64,000 nt of DNA from Terriglobia bacterium (GCA_021325235.1 JAJPHN010000029.1:62001-126000), one strand, 5' to 3'; shown: positions 15,698 through 24,317, counted from the first letter of the stretch. A program made the numbers and translations. Notes: generated by a model not told the origin, from the sequence alone.

Positions 15698-17530
15698 TCA
15701 GCGATATCCCGCTGCCTGCAACTCGAACAGTTCCGCGTACTTACCACCGAGGGCAAGCAGGTGACTGTGGGAGCCGTGCTCGATTAACCGGCCGTTTTCG
15801 AGCACAAGGATCCGGTCGGCCATGCGAACGGTGGAGAAGCGGTGCGAGATCAGAACCGCCATTTTGCCGCTGGTGAGCTCGACAAAGCGCTGATAGACTT
15901 CGAACTCGGCGCGGGCATCCAGGCTGGCGGTAGGTTCGTCGAGGATAAGGATCTGGGCGTCGCGCATATAGGCCCGGGCGAGTGCAATTTTTTGCCACTG
16001 ACCGGTCGAGAGATCGACCCCTCCCTCGAAGCGCCGCCCTAGCATTTGCTGATACCGCCTGGCCAGGTTGTCGATCACTCCGGCCGCGAGACTCTTGCTG
16101 GCCGACCGCACGATCCGCTCCTGATCCGCGAGCGCGCCAATTCTTCCAAAGCCAATGTTTTCAGTAACGAGCGCATCGTAACGCATGTAGTCCTGGAAGA
16201 TCACTCCTATTTCGGCCCGCAGAGAGTCAATGTCGTAGTCGCGGAGATCGACGCCGTCGAGCAGGATACGGCCGCCGGTCGGGTCGTAGAGCCGGGCGAG
16301 TAGCTTCACCAGAGTAGTCTTTCCGGCACCGTTCTCACCCACAAGTGCGATCTTTTCAGCAGCTTCCAGACGGAAGCTCACGTCTTGGAGGACCTGCCTG
16401 GAAGAGCCGGGATAGGCGAAGGAGACGTTTGAAAACTCAAAGCCATCGCGGATCGGGCGGGGTGCAGGGATGGCGTTGGGCCGGGATTGAATGGCTGGTT
16501 TCGTTTCGAAAAAATCGAACAGGTCCTGGATGAAGAGTGCCTGTTCGGAAATGCCGACGAGGCTCGCGACGAGGCTTTCCATGATGCTGCGTGCCCGCGA
16601 AAAGGCTCCCGTAATCAATGTAAGATCGCCAACGGTAAGTGCGCCGGCAAGCGCGCGCAGCAGGATCAATACGTAGCTGGCGTAATAGGCCAGAGTGGGG
16701 ACGAGATTCAGCACGGTTCCGTGGAGTGCCCGGCGGATCGCCAGATGCCGATTCTCGGCGTAGAAACGCTCGAAGAGCGTTCGGGCGCGCTCGACCAGGT
16801 ATTCGGCAAGCCCGAAGATCTTGACCTCCTTTGCGCTCTCGTTGCCTGCGCCCAGGTAGCGCAGGTAGTCAAGTTCGCGGCGTTCGGGAGTGTACCGGTA
16901 GAGCATCGAGTAGTTCAGCATGGCGAAGCGGGTCTCGCCGAGGAAAACCGGTATGGTGGCCACGGCCAATAGCAGCAGCAGCCAGGGATAGTAGAGCAGC
17001 ACGGCCGAGAGCAGGGAAACGAGCGTGAGCATCTGCTGCGCCATGCCGGCCAGTCCGGCGAGCATGCCCAGCCGCGCCGTGGTCTGGCGCCGGGCGCGTT
17101 CCATTTTGTCGTAGAAAACCGGATCTTCGAAGGAAACCAGGTCCAGGGAGCCGGCGTGCTGCATCAGGCGGATGCTGACGTGGTTGGTGAAGCGGTCGCC
17201 GAGCAGGCTGTCGACCAGCGAGATAAAGCGGCCCAGGGTATCCGAGCCGACCGCCAGGAGCAATTCCAAGGCCAGCAGCTTCCAGATATCCGCCGGTCGG
17301 TAGGGCTGGTGGCGAATGGCGCGGACCACCAGATCGATGATCATCTTCGAGACGTAGAGGGTGGCTAATGGGAACAGAGCAGCTACGGCGCGCAGCAGGA
17401 TGGTGGAAACCGTGAGCGGGCGGCTGGTTTCCCAGACCATTTTGAGCAGGGGCGGGACATTTTTGAGGGCCTGGAGGCGCTGCCGCCAGGTCTGCGGGGC
17501 ATCGGAGGGCTTAGCGGGGGCGGGTCTCAT
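15698..17530 (-). CDS. ABC exporter, fused permease and ATPase, NisT-like
   Basis: 610 residues. N-terminal exporter domain with about six helices and the motif SFEDPVFYDKMERARRQTT typical of NisT/SpaT-type peptide exporters; C-terminal ATPase with Walker A GENGAGKTT, a signature changed from LSGGQ to LSTGQWQKIALARA, Walker B ILILDEPTASLD and switch His in LISHRFST. Acts as a homodimer in the inner membrane; substrate unknown, a peptide or drug being the usual one. Start ATG 17530 forms an ATGA overlap with the stop of a 15-codon leader ORF, and the gene has its own promoter and structured leader. No bacteriocin maturation genes are adjacent. Confidence 0.88.
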   Translation of the reverse strand: MRPAPAKPSDAPQTWRQRLQALKNVPPLLKMVWETSRPLTVSTILLRAVAALFPLATLYVSKMIIDLVVRAIRHQPYRPADIWKLLALELLLAVGSDTLGRFISLVDSLLGDRFTNHVSIRLMQHAGSLDLVSFEDPVFYDKMERARRQTTARLGMLAGLAGMAQQMLTLVSLLSAVLLYYPWLLLLLAVATIPVFLGETRFAMLNYSMLYRYTPERRELDYLRYLGAGNESAKEVKIFGLAEYLVERARTLFERFYAENRHLAIRRALHGTVLNLVPTLAYYASYVLILLRALAGALTVGDLTLITGAFSRARSIMESLVASLVGISEQALFIQDLFDFFETKPAIQSRPNAIPAPRPIRDGFEFSNVSFAYPGSSRQVLQDVSFRLEAAEKIALVGENGAGKTTLVKLLARLYDPTGGRILLDGVDLRDYDIDSLRAEIGVIFQDYMRYDALVTENIGFGRIGALADQERIVRSASKSLAAGVIDNLARRYQQMLGRRFEGGVDLSTGQWQKIALARAYMRDAQILILDEPTASLDARAEFEVYQRFVELTSGKMAVLISHRFSTVRMADRILVLENGRLIEHGSHSHLLALGGKYAELFELQAAGYR

Positions 17531-17574
17531 GGGCCGGTAACCAAAAGAAAATGCTCATTCGGGGGAATGAGCAT
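17527..17574 (-). CDS. 15-residue leader peptide ORF upstream of the ABC exporter
   Basis: Reads MLIPPNEHFLLVTGP. ATG 17574 follows AGGAAGA with short spacing, and the TGA overlaps the exporter ATG (ATGA). Both arms of an 11-bp hairpin lie inside it. Its position downstream of a good promoter, with structures on both sides, suggests a translated regulatory leader, as in drug-inducible attenuators, rather than a functional product. This is inference from layout; stalling has not been shown. Confidence 0.5.
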   Translation of the reverse strand: MLIPPNEHFLLVTGP

Positions 17575-17671
17575 TATTCTTCCTGTTACCAGGCCCCGGC
17601 CGGGAAGCCGGGGTTTACGTTTGATGGGAGAATCAGATTCGATGGCATCGCAACCATCAAAACCTGTTTGT
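17531..17671 (-). ncRNA. Structured leader of the ABC exporter mRNA (candidate attenuator or riboswitch)
   Basis: In transcript order: stem III pairs TTTTGATGG-type arms (17654-17661 with 17620-17627), stem II pairs CCCCGGC with GCCGGGG (17607-17613 with 17594-17600), and stem I pairs the arms at 17585-17596 and 17531-17541 over 11 bp with one bulge, ending right before the exporter ATG. Stem I encloses the hairpin 17550-17575 (AATGCTCATTC/GAATGAGCATT, 4-base loop), which is followed by TTTTCTTTT in the transcript, so it looks like an intrinsic terminator or a translational switch. I do not recognise it as a known riboswitch class. The rest of the 383-base gap (17714-17913) shows nothing I can name. 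Confidence 0.5.
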
Positions 17672-17677
17672 GATTGG

Positions 17678-17706
17678 AGTTTAGGGCCACGCACAGGCGA
17701 AGTCAA
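17678..17706 (-). promoter_or_regulatory. Sigma70-type promoter for the ABC exporter
   Basis: On the minus strand, -35 TTGACT (17706-17701), a 17-base spacer and -10 TAAACT (17683-17678). A start near 17671 gives a leader of about 140 bases containing the three stems and the leader ORF. Confidence 0.55.
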
Positions 17707-17913
17707 GCGCATTTTTCCTGGATTTCAAATTCCTCTGTAAGTACCAGTGTACAAACCATTTACGGGGCACGATGTTTGGCTCCAGGGTGAGGGGAAGTAC
17801 TGAAAAAGATGTGGAAAAGCGGTGAGTTCGTGCGCTGAAGAGCTTTTCTCTTCAATGACATAGATCGGCTCCGAGCTCGCCAAACGGGTTCCGGAGCGGG
17901 CGGCGGAAGGCGA

Positions 17914-18441
17914 TCACCCCTGGTGCTCAGGATGCGTGCATCCTTCAAACTTTTGCACGTACGTGTTGCCCTGATACTGCAGATCGTTGTGAATGCCGAT
18001 GGCGGAGGAGTAGTAGCCGTTGATGGTCATTTGCTTGAGCGTGCGAAAGAAGATTTCCTCGACCGTTTGCGGATCATCTTCGTTCTGCGATACGCGCGCA
18101 AGCCACTCGGCCGCGCCATTCTTTTGAATCGGTTCGCGTATCAGCGCGAGTGCTGCGCGCCAGTCGTTCTTCACGTAAGCTTCGCTCGACGAAACCATAA
18201 GGTCGGCGAATTCAACCGTGCGCGCGTCGTGTGCTCCGGGCGAGTGATCGTCCGCCGGAATGATCAGCTCCATCAGCTTGTCGACAAGTGTGATTTCATC
18301 GGGCGTAAAGAACTGAAATTTGTAGGGACCGGAATCTTTGGCACCGATGGGCATGCCGCAATGATCAGTTTGCGCGGCGATGGTGCCGGCGAGCGCGGTC
18401 GCGGGAATCCATTGCAGAAGCGTACGGCGATTGATGGGCAT
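17914..18441 (-). CDS. Gluconate 2-dehydrogenase subunit 3-like protein, Tat-type signal
   Basis: 175 residues from ATG 18441; the longer open frame upstream is a shadow of the GMC gene. The N-terminus MPINRRTLLQWIPATALAG has twin arginines and a hydrophobic stretch, which suggests Tat export. The body (FTPDEITLVDKLMELIIPAD, VEEIFFRTLKQMTINGYY) matches the gluconate 2-dehydrogenase subunit 3 family (PF13618), the small partner of GMC-type flavoprotein dehydrogenases. It lies two bases downstream of the GMC gene stop. Inferred: it escorts the leaderless GMC subunit through Tat ('hitchhiker'). The cytochrome c subunit of classical complexes is not present here. Confidence 0.82.
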   Translation of the reverse strand: MPINRRTLLQWIPATALAGTIAAQTDHCGMPIGAKDSGPYKFQFFTPDEITLVDKLMELIIPADDHSPGAHDARTVEFADLMVSSSEAYVKNDWRAALALIREPIQKNGAAEWLARVSQNEDDPQTVEEIFFRTLKQMTINGYYSSAIGIHNDLQYQGNTYVQKFEGCTHPEHQG

Positions 18442-18443
18442 CG

Positions 18444-20051
18444 TCAGGAGGCCCTCCGGTTTTTCGTGTTCGCAATGTGTTCGGCGGCGCGCAGGCTGAG
18501 GGCCATGATGGTCAGCGTTGGATTCTTCTCGCTGGACGTGGTGAAGGCGCTGCCATCGGTGACGTACAGGTTTTGAACGTCGTGCGCCTGGCAGAAGCTG
18601 TTGAGCGCAGAGCTGCGCGGATCGCGGCCCATGCGTACGGTGCCCACTTCGTGGCTGGCGAATCCGCCCGGGCTGTTGCCCATGCGCTTTGTGACCTGGC
18701 ATTTGAGTGAGCCGCAGAGATCGTCGATGGTTGCACACATCTCGCGGAACACGGCACGGTCGAGATCGGAATAGGCGAAATGCATGACCGCGATCGGGAT
18801 GCCGTAGCGATCTTTTGTGTTGGGGTCGATCGTGATTCGATTTTCCGCTCGCGCTTCCACTTTGCCGAAGCCGCCCAGCATCAGATAACCCGGCTGCATG
18901 GCGCGCACCTTGTTCTTGAACGCGCTTCCATAACCTTTGACCGAGTAGGCCTGAAACGGAAACATGAAGTTGCTGAAATTGACCTGAAAATCGAAGGCGC
19001 CGGTCGGGTCTTTGGTTTTGTAGCGCGCGACGAAGGCGTGGTCGAGGCAGCCGTCGATGTTCTTTGGCGGCGCGCCTTCCAGCTCTTTGAGATAGAGGTT
19101 GACGCTGTCCCCGAGATGGCCGTTGAGATAGCGTCCCACTACGCCGCTCGAATTCGCAAGACCGTTCGGGAAGCGCGGCGACCGCGAATTGAGAAGCAGG
19201 CGCGCGCTCTCGACGGTAGCGCAACAAACCACGACGGTGCGGGCGCGAATTTCTTCCTCGGCGTGCGTCTCGCGATCAACGATCGAAACGGCGCGGGCGA
19301 GCCCGTTGTTGTCGACCAGAATTTCCCGCGCGAGTGCATTTTGCCGCAGCGTGAGATTACCAGTCCTGCGAGCTTTCGGAAGCATGCTGCCGGGCGTGGA
19401 GTAGATGGCCGAAACATCGCAGCCATCCATGCAGTGACCGCAATAGTGGCAGGCCGGACGATTGTCGTTGACACGTGTGTTGAGCGCCTTACGAACCGGA
19501 ATCACGGGAATGCCGAGCTTTGAGGCTTGACGCTTCAGGATCTGCTCAGAACAGCGCAGGGGCGGAGGGGGCATCGAGTATTTGCCGTCGGGCAGGATTT
19601 CGAGGTGATCGTCCTGTCCGCAAACGCCGATCATTTGCTCGATGCGGTCGTAATAAGGAGAGAGTTCTTCGTAGCTGAGCGGCCAGTCTTCTTCGATGCC
19701 GTGCAGGGTACGCTCGCGAAAATCAGAAGGAGCGTAGCGGAGTACCACCGCATTCCAGTGCAGCGTGCGGCCGCCGAGCACGCGAATGCGATCGACCGAG
19801 ACACCCTCGCGCGATTCAGAGCGGAACGATCCGGCCAGATCAGGCGGATAAAACATCTGCTGTTTTTCGCTGTGGTACCCGCGATATTTCAGCTCGTACG
19901 GCCAGCAATGGGTGCGAAACTCCTGCGGCGCTACCGACACTCCAGCCTCGAGAAGAATGACCTTTGCGCCGGCTTCGCAGAGCGTCTTGGTGACGATGCC
20001 GCCGGCTGCTCCCGAACCGATTACGCAGACATCGTAAACAGGGTTAGGCAT
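18444..20051 (-). CDS. GMC-family FAD oxidoreductase (large subunit of a sugar/alcohol dehydrogenase)
   Basis: 535 residues. FAD-binding Rossmann motif at the N-terminus (VIGSGAAGGIVTKTL, VILLEAG), GMC signature region GGRTLHWNAVVLRY, and a C-terminal catalytic pair with His in HEVGTVRMG and Asn in SEKNPTLTIMALSLRAAEHI. Typical of GMC subunits of gluconate, glucoside-3- or sorbitol-type dehydrogenases that oxidise a sugar hydroxyl and pass electrons to a quinone or cytochrome. No signal peptide of its own. Between the epimerase and subunit 3 genes on the same strand with gaps of a few bases, forming a three-gene operon. Confidence 0.88.
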   Translation of the reverse strand: MPNPVYDVCVIGSGAAGGIVTKTLCEAGAKVILLEAGVSVAPQEFRTHCWPYELKYRGYHSEKQQMFYPPDLAGSFRSESREGVSVDRIRVLGGRTLHWNAVVLRYAPSDFRERTLHGIEEDWPLSYEELSPYYDRIEQMIGVCGQDDHLEILPDGKYSMPPPPLRCSEQILKRQASKLGIPVIPVRKALNTRVNDNRPACHYCGHCMDGCDVSAIYSTPGSMLPKARRTGNLTLRQNALAREILVDNNGLARAVSIVDRETHAEEEIRARTVVVCCATVESARLLLNSRSPRFPNGLANSSGVVGRYLNGHLGDSVNLYLKELEGAPPKNIDGCLDHAFVARYKTKDPTGAFDFQVNFSNFMFPFQAYSVKGYGSAFKNKVRAMQPGYLMLGGFGKVEARAENRITIDPNTKDRYGIPIAVMHFAYSDLDRAVFREMCATIDDLCGSLKCQVTKRMGNSPGGFASHEVGTVRMGRDPRSSALNSFCQAHDVQNLYVTDGSAFTTSSEKNPTLTIMALSLRAAEHIANTKNRRAS

Positions 20052-20058
20052 CGGTTTG

Positions 20059-20901
20059 CTACGTGTGAATCTGCTGCTTCAGGAATTCGACACCGCGCCA
20101 GGCGATCTCTTCGGGTGTATCCTCCAGATCGCGCCAGATCGCCGCGGCCGCGGAGAGATCGCCGAGTGTAAAGCCGAAGCTTTCGATCGTGAGCCAACCG
20201 TTATAGCCAATTTGCCGGAGAGCGCCAAAGACGCCGGGCCAGTCGACGTGACCCGAGCCGGGAGTGCCGCGGTCGTTTTCACATGTGTGAACATGTTTTA
20301 AATAGCGACTGGTGCTGGCCAGAGCGGCCGCCGGATGCTTCTCTTCGATGTTTGCGTGAAAGGTATCCCAGAGGATGCCCACGCGGGGATGATCGACTGC
20401 GGCACAGAGCGCGACCGCGTCGGCAGTGGTGTTCAGAAAAAACGTCTCAAAGCGGTTGAGGGGCTCGATGCAGAGTTCCACTCGATATTCATCGAGCACG
20501 GGGCCGAGTTCCTGATATCCCTCCACGGCGCGCTTCCATTCGTCTGCTGTTCGCCGACGGCCGGGCAGCCAGCCGACCGGCGCGTACAGCGGCCCGGCGA
20601 TGTAGCGTGCGCCGGCTTCAGCCGTGAGCCGGATGCAAGTAGTGAGATGTTCTCGTGTGCGAGCTCGTATGGCGGCCTCGTCAGATATCAGATTCAGTTC
20701 CGAGGGCAGGACCGAGCAGACAGTACATTCAAGGCCGTTTTCAGCCAGCGCACGCCGTATTTCGGATGCTTCGAAGATTTCGGGCCGGATGAGCGAGACC
20801 TCGACGCCGTCGAAACCGTGCCGCTTGATTTCCGCCAGCAGCTCGAACTCTTTCGAGCCGAAATTGATGGTCCACAGGAACGTATTGATGCCGAATTTCA
20901 T
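20059..20901 (-). CDS. Ketose 3-epimerase family TIM-barrel protein
   Basis: 280 residues. Contains the metal and substrate motifs of the D-tagatose/D-psicose 3-epimerase family: CIEPLNRFETFFLNT (Glu ligand), GILWDTFHANIEEKH (Asp and His), HVHTCENDRGTPGSGHVDW and LTIESFGF (second catalytic Glu). Predicted to epimerise free ketoses at C3 through a metal-bound enediolate in the cytoplasm. It heads the operon with the GMC dehydrogenase, which points to catabolism of a 3-oxidised or rare sugar; the exact sugar is not deducible. Divergent from the sulfotransferase gene. Confidence 0.85.
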   Translation of the reverse strand: MKFGINTFLWTINFGSKEFELLAEIKRHGFDGVEVSLIRPEIFEASEIRRALAENGLECTVCSVLPSELNLISDEAAIRARTREHLTTCIRLTAEAGARYIAGPLYAPVGWLPGRRRTADEWKRAVEGYQELGPVLDEYRVELCIEPLNRFETFFLNTTADAVALCAAVDHPRVGILWDTFHANIEEKHPAAALASTSRYLKHVHTCENDRGTPGSGHVDWPGVFGALRQIGYNGWLTIESFGFTLGDLSAAAAIWRDLEDTPEEIAWRGVEFLKQQIHT

Positions 20902-20999
20902 GCGTGATAGCCGGGTTCAAGCCGGATGTTATCAAACGCATTTGCAAACCGGAAAAAATACTGCTGAAACGGTTCTACAGGAATGGTGATCTTAGCGCG

Positions 21000-22388
21000 A
21001 TGGTAGAGTCGACGCCAGTTCGCTTTGCTTTTTTTCAGTCGAGGATCGTGGTTTATGCGATCGCATCCTTACTGCTAGCAGCGGGTGTTCTGATCTGGCT
21101 CCTGCCGGTTTCAGTGGCCGAGACTGCTGTCTGCGCTTCACTTGCGGCAGTTGTCACTCTGGCCACGCTTTCCGGGATCGTACGAGGCATGATCGCGGTG
21201 GTCATCGCCGCGGTTGCGTTCGCCTACTTGCTGGAAGGATCGCTTCCCGCTGGGCTCGCCGGGTTCTCGCTGGTGGCGTTATCGGCGTATGGAATAGAAC
21301 GCTGGGCCATTCTGAGCGGGCGCGACCAGAAAGTGAGGTTGTTGTTGTCTCACCTCAGGCACTCGCGACCCCAGAACCCGGACGAAGCAGACTCGCGCAC
21401 GCGCGAACTGGGACGGCTGGATGGATGCCATAACGGCGTGCTGTATGGATGGGCGCTCGATGCCAACGACGAAACGCGAGCATCCAAACTGAGCTTATAC
21501 GTGGATGGACGTCCGCAGGCCGAAACTCTGGCCGTGCATTACCGCCCGGATGTCGGCAGTCATTGCTTCTACTTCGATTTGGAAAGTTTGAATGAGCCGG
21601 CGCGTGAAGCGAGCGTTGACGTGCGGTTCTCGGACGGGCGGGTTGTGCCGAATGCGCCGATGACGGTGCGAGTTCCTGCGCGCCTCACTCGGCGAAAAGA
21701 AGCGGTGCTGTTCATGCACATTTCGAAAACCGCCGGCACGGCGTTTCGCGAGGCACTGGCTGAGAACTACCGGCTCTCCGAGATCGCTTACGTGTACCCG
21801 GATGCGCCGGGAATGCTCTGCCGCAATCTAAGCGATTTGCCTCTCGAGCAGCGGCGCGGCTTCCGGCTCGTTGCGGGTCATTTCCAGTACGGCATCCACA
21901 ATTTCTTTCCGCAGGAGTATGCGTACGTGACGATCGTGCGCGAGCCAGTTGCGCGCATCATCTCCGAACATCGATATCTGCGCGAAAAGGGGCGCGGCAA
22001 CACGGAGCAGAATGCGGCGTCTTCGCTTATTGCCATGCTGGAGAATCCCGAGCATGTGAACCTGGACAATCTGCTCGTGCGCTGCTTCAGCGGAGTGAAC
22101 GAGAGCGAGTTGCCGCCCGGTTCGGTCAACGAAAAGACATACCGGCTTGCACTAGAAAATTTACGCAAGGGTTTCTGCATTGTCGGGCATCAGGAACGGC
22201 TGCAAGCGGCTTATGAGACCATGCGCGAACGATTCGACTGGAAGCCGCGGGGAGCGTTTGAGCGGGTGAACGCCACGCGGGTGGGCACGCCGGAAGAGTA
22301 TGAGGGCGCACGCGAGGCCATCGAGCGCTCCAATCGCTGGGATCTAGAGCTTTACGCTGAAATTCTGCGGCTCTATCCTCTCGGCTGA
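21000..22388 (+). CDS. Membrane-anchored sulfotransferase family protein
   Basis: 462 residues from ATG 21000. The frame extends upstream to GTG 20904, but that start would touch the divergent epimerase start and adds a non-conserved basic tail, so 21000 is preferred. N-terminus: three to four hydrophobic helices (IVVYAIASLLLAAGVLIWLL, MIAVVIAAVAFAYLLEG). Middle: a beta-sandwich-like segment (GVLYGWALDANDETRASKLS). C-terminus: sulfotransferase with the 5'-PAPS loop VLFMHISKTAGTAFR, 3' phosphate region YVTIVREPVARIISEH and a final NRWDLELYAEI. Known: such enzymes transfer sulfate from PAPS to carbohydrates. The membrane anchor and orientation suggest modification of a lipid-linked or surface glycan (inference). 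Confidence 0.75.
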   Translation: MVESTPVRFAFFQSRIVVYAIASLLLAAGVLIWLLPVSVAETAVCASLAAVVTLATLSGIVRGMIAVVIAAVAFAYLLEGSLPAGLAGFSLVALSAYGIERWAILSGRDQKVRLLLSHLRHSRPQNPDEADSRTRELGRLDGCHNGVLYGWALDANDETRASKLSLYVDGRPQAETLAVHYRPDVGSHCFYFDLESLNEPAREASVDVRFSDGRVVPNAPMTVRVPARLTRRKEAVLFMHISKTAGTAFREALAENYRLSEIAYVYPDAPGMLCRNLSDLPLEQRRGFRLVAGHFQYGIHNFFPQEYAYVTIVREPVARIISEHRYLREKGRGNTEQNAASSLIAMLENPEHVNLDNLLVRCFSGVNESELPPGSVNEKTYRLALENLRKGFCIVGHQERLQAAYETMRERFDWKPRGAFERVNATRVGTPEEYEGAREAIERSNRWDLELYAEILRLYPLG

Positions 22389-22413
22389 CGGCTCCGCTAT
22401 ACACTCCGAGTAA

Positions 22414-23268
22414 ATGAAGGAAGTCATTGAACGGCGGGCGGCCTTCCGCGAGCTGCACCGCACGGGCTGTTTCGTCATTCCCAATCCGTGGGACATCGGC
22501 ACAGCGAAATATCTGCAGTATCTCGGTTTCAAAGCACTCGCGACCACCAGTGCCGGGCTGGCCTTTTCACAAGGACTGCCTGATGCCGATTGGGCAGTTC
22601 CGCTTGCAATGGCTCTGGGACACATTCGCGAGATTGTGCAGGCTACCGAGCTTCCGGTCAATGCGGACTTCGAGGGTGGTTATGCGCGCGAGCCGGAAGG
22701 CGTGGAGAAGAATGCGCGGCTTTGCATTGACACCGGCGTGGCTGGCTTCTCAATTGAAGACTCCACAGGCGATCAACAGGACCCGCTGTTTGAAATGTCG
22801 CTGGCAACCGAACGCATTCGCGCCGCGCGCCGGGCGATCGACGGCTCGGGTGCCAACGTCTTGTTGACCGGGCGCGCCGAGTGTTACCTGGTCGGCCACC
22901 CACATGCGTTTCAGGAATCGCTGCGCCGATTGCAGGCCTATGCGGAGGCCGGAGCGGATGTCCTGTATGCGCCGGGAATCACAAAGCCGGACGAAATTCG
23001 CGCGATGGTCGAGGCCGTTCGCCCGAAACCGGTGAATGTGCTGATGGGATCAAACATTGGATTGCGTGTGGCTGATCTGGCGGAGATGGGCGTACGCCGA
23101 ATTAGTGTCGGATCCTCTTTAGCGCGGGCAGCATGGAGCGGATTCGCACGAGCGGCGCGCGAGATCGCCGAGCAGGGTACGTTCGGCGGCTTCGAGCATA
23201 TACTTCCGTATTCCGAGATAAACGACTTCTTCCGCGATTGCACGACGACGCCGGCGAGCACGGGCTGA
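22414..23268 (+). CDS. Isocitrate lyase/PEP-mutase superfamily protein
   Basis: 284 residues. Seen: IPNPWDIGTAKYLQYLGFKA, TTSAGLAFSQG, metal-site VNADFEGGY, VAGFSIEDSTGDQ, LLTGRAECYLVG and a terminal RRISVGSSLARAAW. The family cleaves or forms C-C or C-P bonds next to a carboxylate (methylisocitrate lyase, oxaloacetate decarboxylase, phosphonopyruvate hydrolase). The KKCGH loop of true isocitrate lyase is absent, so it is neither AceA nor a typical PrpB; a specific reaction cannot be chosen. It starts 25 bases after the sulfotransferase stop and may share its transcript. Confidence 0.8.
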   Translation: MKEVIERRAAFRELHRTGCFVIPNPWDIGTAKYLQYLGFKALATTSAGLAFSQGLPDADWAVPLAMALGHIREIVQATELPVNADFEGGYAREPEGVEKNARLCIDTGVAGFSIEDSTGDQQDPLFEMSLATERIRAARRAIDGSGANVLLTGRAECYLVGHPHAFQESLRRLQAYAEAGADVLYAPGITKPDEIRAMVEAVRPKPVNVLMGSNIGLRVADLAEMGVRRISVGSSLARAAWSGFARAAREIAEQGTFGGFEHILPYSEINDFFRDCTTTPASTG

Positions 23269-23273
23269 ACGGC

Positions 23274-24317
23274 TTAGTGCTCGATCTGGACCAGCTCGGA
23301 GCGCTCTTCAAGCGGTATTTCGTCCCAGCGTACCGAAGCTTCCCGATGAGTGAAGCGGCTCATTGTGCGTCCGATCGCGAGCGAGCTTTTAATCAGATGA
23401 CGCGCATGTAAGCCGCCGCCGAGTTTAATTTCGCCCAGCCAATGCATGCCCATGCTCATGGAGCAGCCGCACTCTGAACAGCTCGGAGCGCCTCCGAAGA
23501 CGCAGGGCTCGACGCGGCTGCGAAGGTCGGCGGTGTAGTTGAGCGACAGTTTTGCGAAAAGGCACTCGGAGGGACTTGCGGGGGGATCGAGGAACGCGTT
23601 CATCAGCCCTTTGTGCATAGTCAACTTCGAATAGCGCGTGGCATTGGCGTTGAAATACTCGGCGAGCGCTAGACGGTTTTGCGCTGTGAGGCGCTCCGCT
23701 GATTCTTCGTTCAGCTGCGGCGTGTACACGCTGACCCAGATGCGGTCCACTTCGGGGCGCGCGTTCCAGAAATCGAGGTAGCGGTTCATGTAACCGGGTG
23801 TTTCGACGTTGCTGCGGACCACGGTCCAGTGGACGTTTACGCGCCGCCCCTCGATGTTGCGCAGGATGCGTTCGTACGTTGCTGGCTTGCGGCGAACATC
23901 ATGATCCTCGGGATTGCCGTCTACGGAAACGGCGACCGTTAGTCTCGGTATTCGCATCCACTCGCGCGGAATTGGAATCACGCCGCTGGTGACGATCAGC
24001 GTGTAGATGCCTCGCGCGCTCAGCTGGGGCAAGAGCTCAGTCAGTTCGCGATGACGCATGAGCGGTTCGCCGCCTACGAGCGAAACCTGCAGCGGAGCGT
24101 GTTCATCTACCAGCGCCAGAATGCGCTTTACCAGTTCCTCACCGCGATAATCGCTCACGCTCCGCAGGTTGGGGCCACCTTCGCCGAGATGGGCGTCCCC
24201 GTACGCGTAACATCCCGGACAATGCAGCGGACATTCGCGAGTAATTTCAATCGAAAGCATGGGGATTTTCCCAGTCAGAACTTTTCCCCAGGACTGGAAG
24301 ACATTGCGAGCGTTCAT
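23274..24317 (-). CDS. Radical SAM protein with SPASM-like C-terminal cysteines
   Basis: 347 residues. Radical SAM CxxxCxxC motif in TRECPLHCPGCYAYG, SAM-binding GGEP in VSLVGGEPLMRH, and strand patterns of a partial TIM barrel (YTLIVTSGVIPIP, LTVAVSVDGNPEDHD). A second Cys cluster near the C-terminus (VEPCVFGGAPSCSECGCSMS) could hold an auxiliary iron-sulfur cluster as in SPASM/twitch enzymes. No RiPP precursor or cofactor genes stand beside it. The nearest partner is the TonB receptor upstream on the same strand with a 64-base gap. Substrate unknown. Confidence 0.82.
   Translation of the reverse strand: MNARNVFQSWGKVLTGKIPMLSIEITRECPLHCPGCYAYGDAHLGEGGPNLRSVSDYRGEELVKRILALVDEHAPLQVSLVGGEPLMRHRELTELLPQLSARGIYTLIVTSGVIPIPREWMRIPRLTVAVSVDGNPEDHDVRRKPATYERILRNIEGRRVNVHWTVVRSNVETPGYMNRYLDFWNARPEVDRIWVSVYTPQLNEESAERLTAQNRLALAEYFNANATRYSKLTMHKGLMNAFLDPPASPSECLFAKLSLNYTADLRSRVEPCVFGGAPSCSECGCSMSMGMHWLGEIKLGGGLHARHLIKSSLAIGRTMSRFTHREASVRWDEIPLEERSELVQIEH

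Noticed and set aside
17527-17712. 61-codon ORF upstream of the ABC exporter as a peptide substrate (bacteriocin precursor)
   Set aside because: Its start lies upstream of the best promoter, it has no leader/core pattern, and only the last 15 codons have a good Shine-Dalgarno, so the short leader ORF is preferred.
18442-19227. Extended reading frame in front of the subunit 3 gene
   Set aside because: It is a shadow of the GMC gene in another frame, composed of low-information Arg/Gln/Pro-rich sequence; the true start is ATG 18441.
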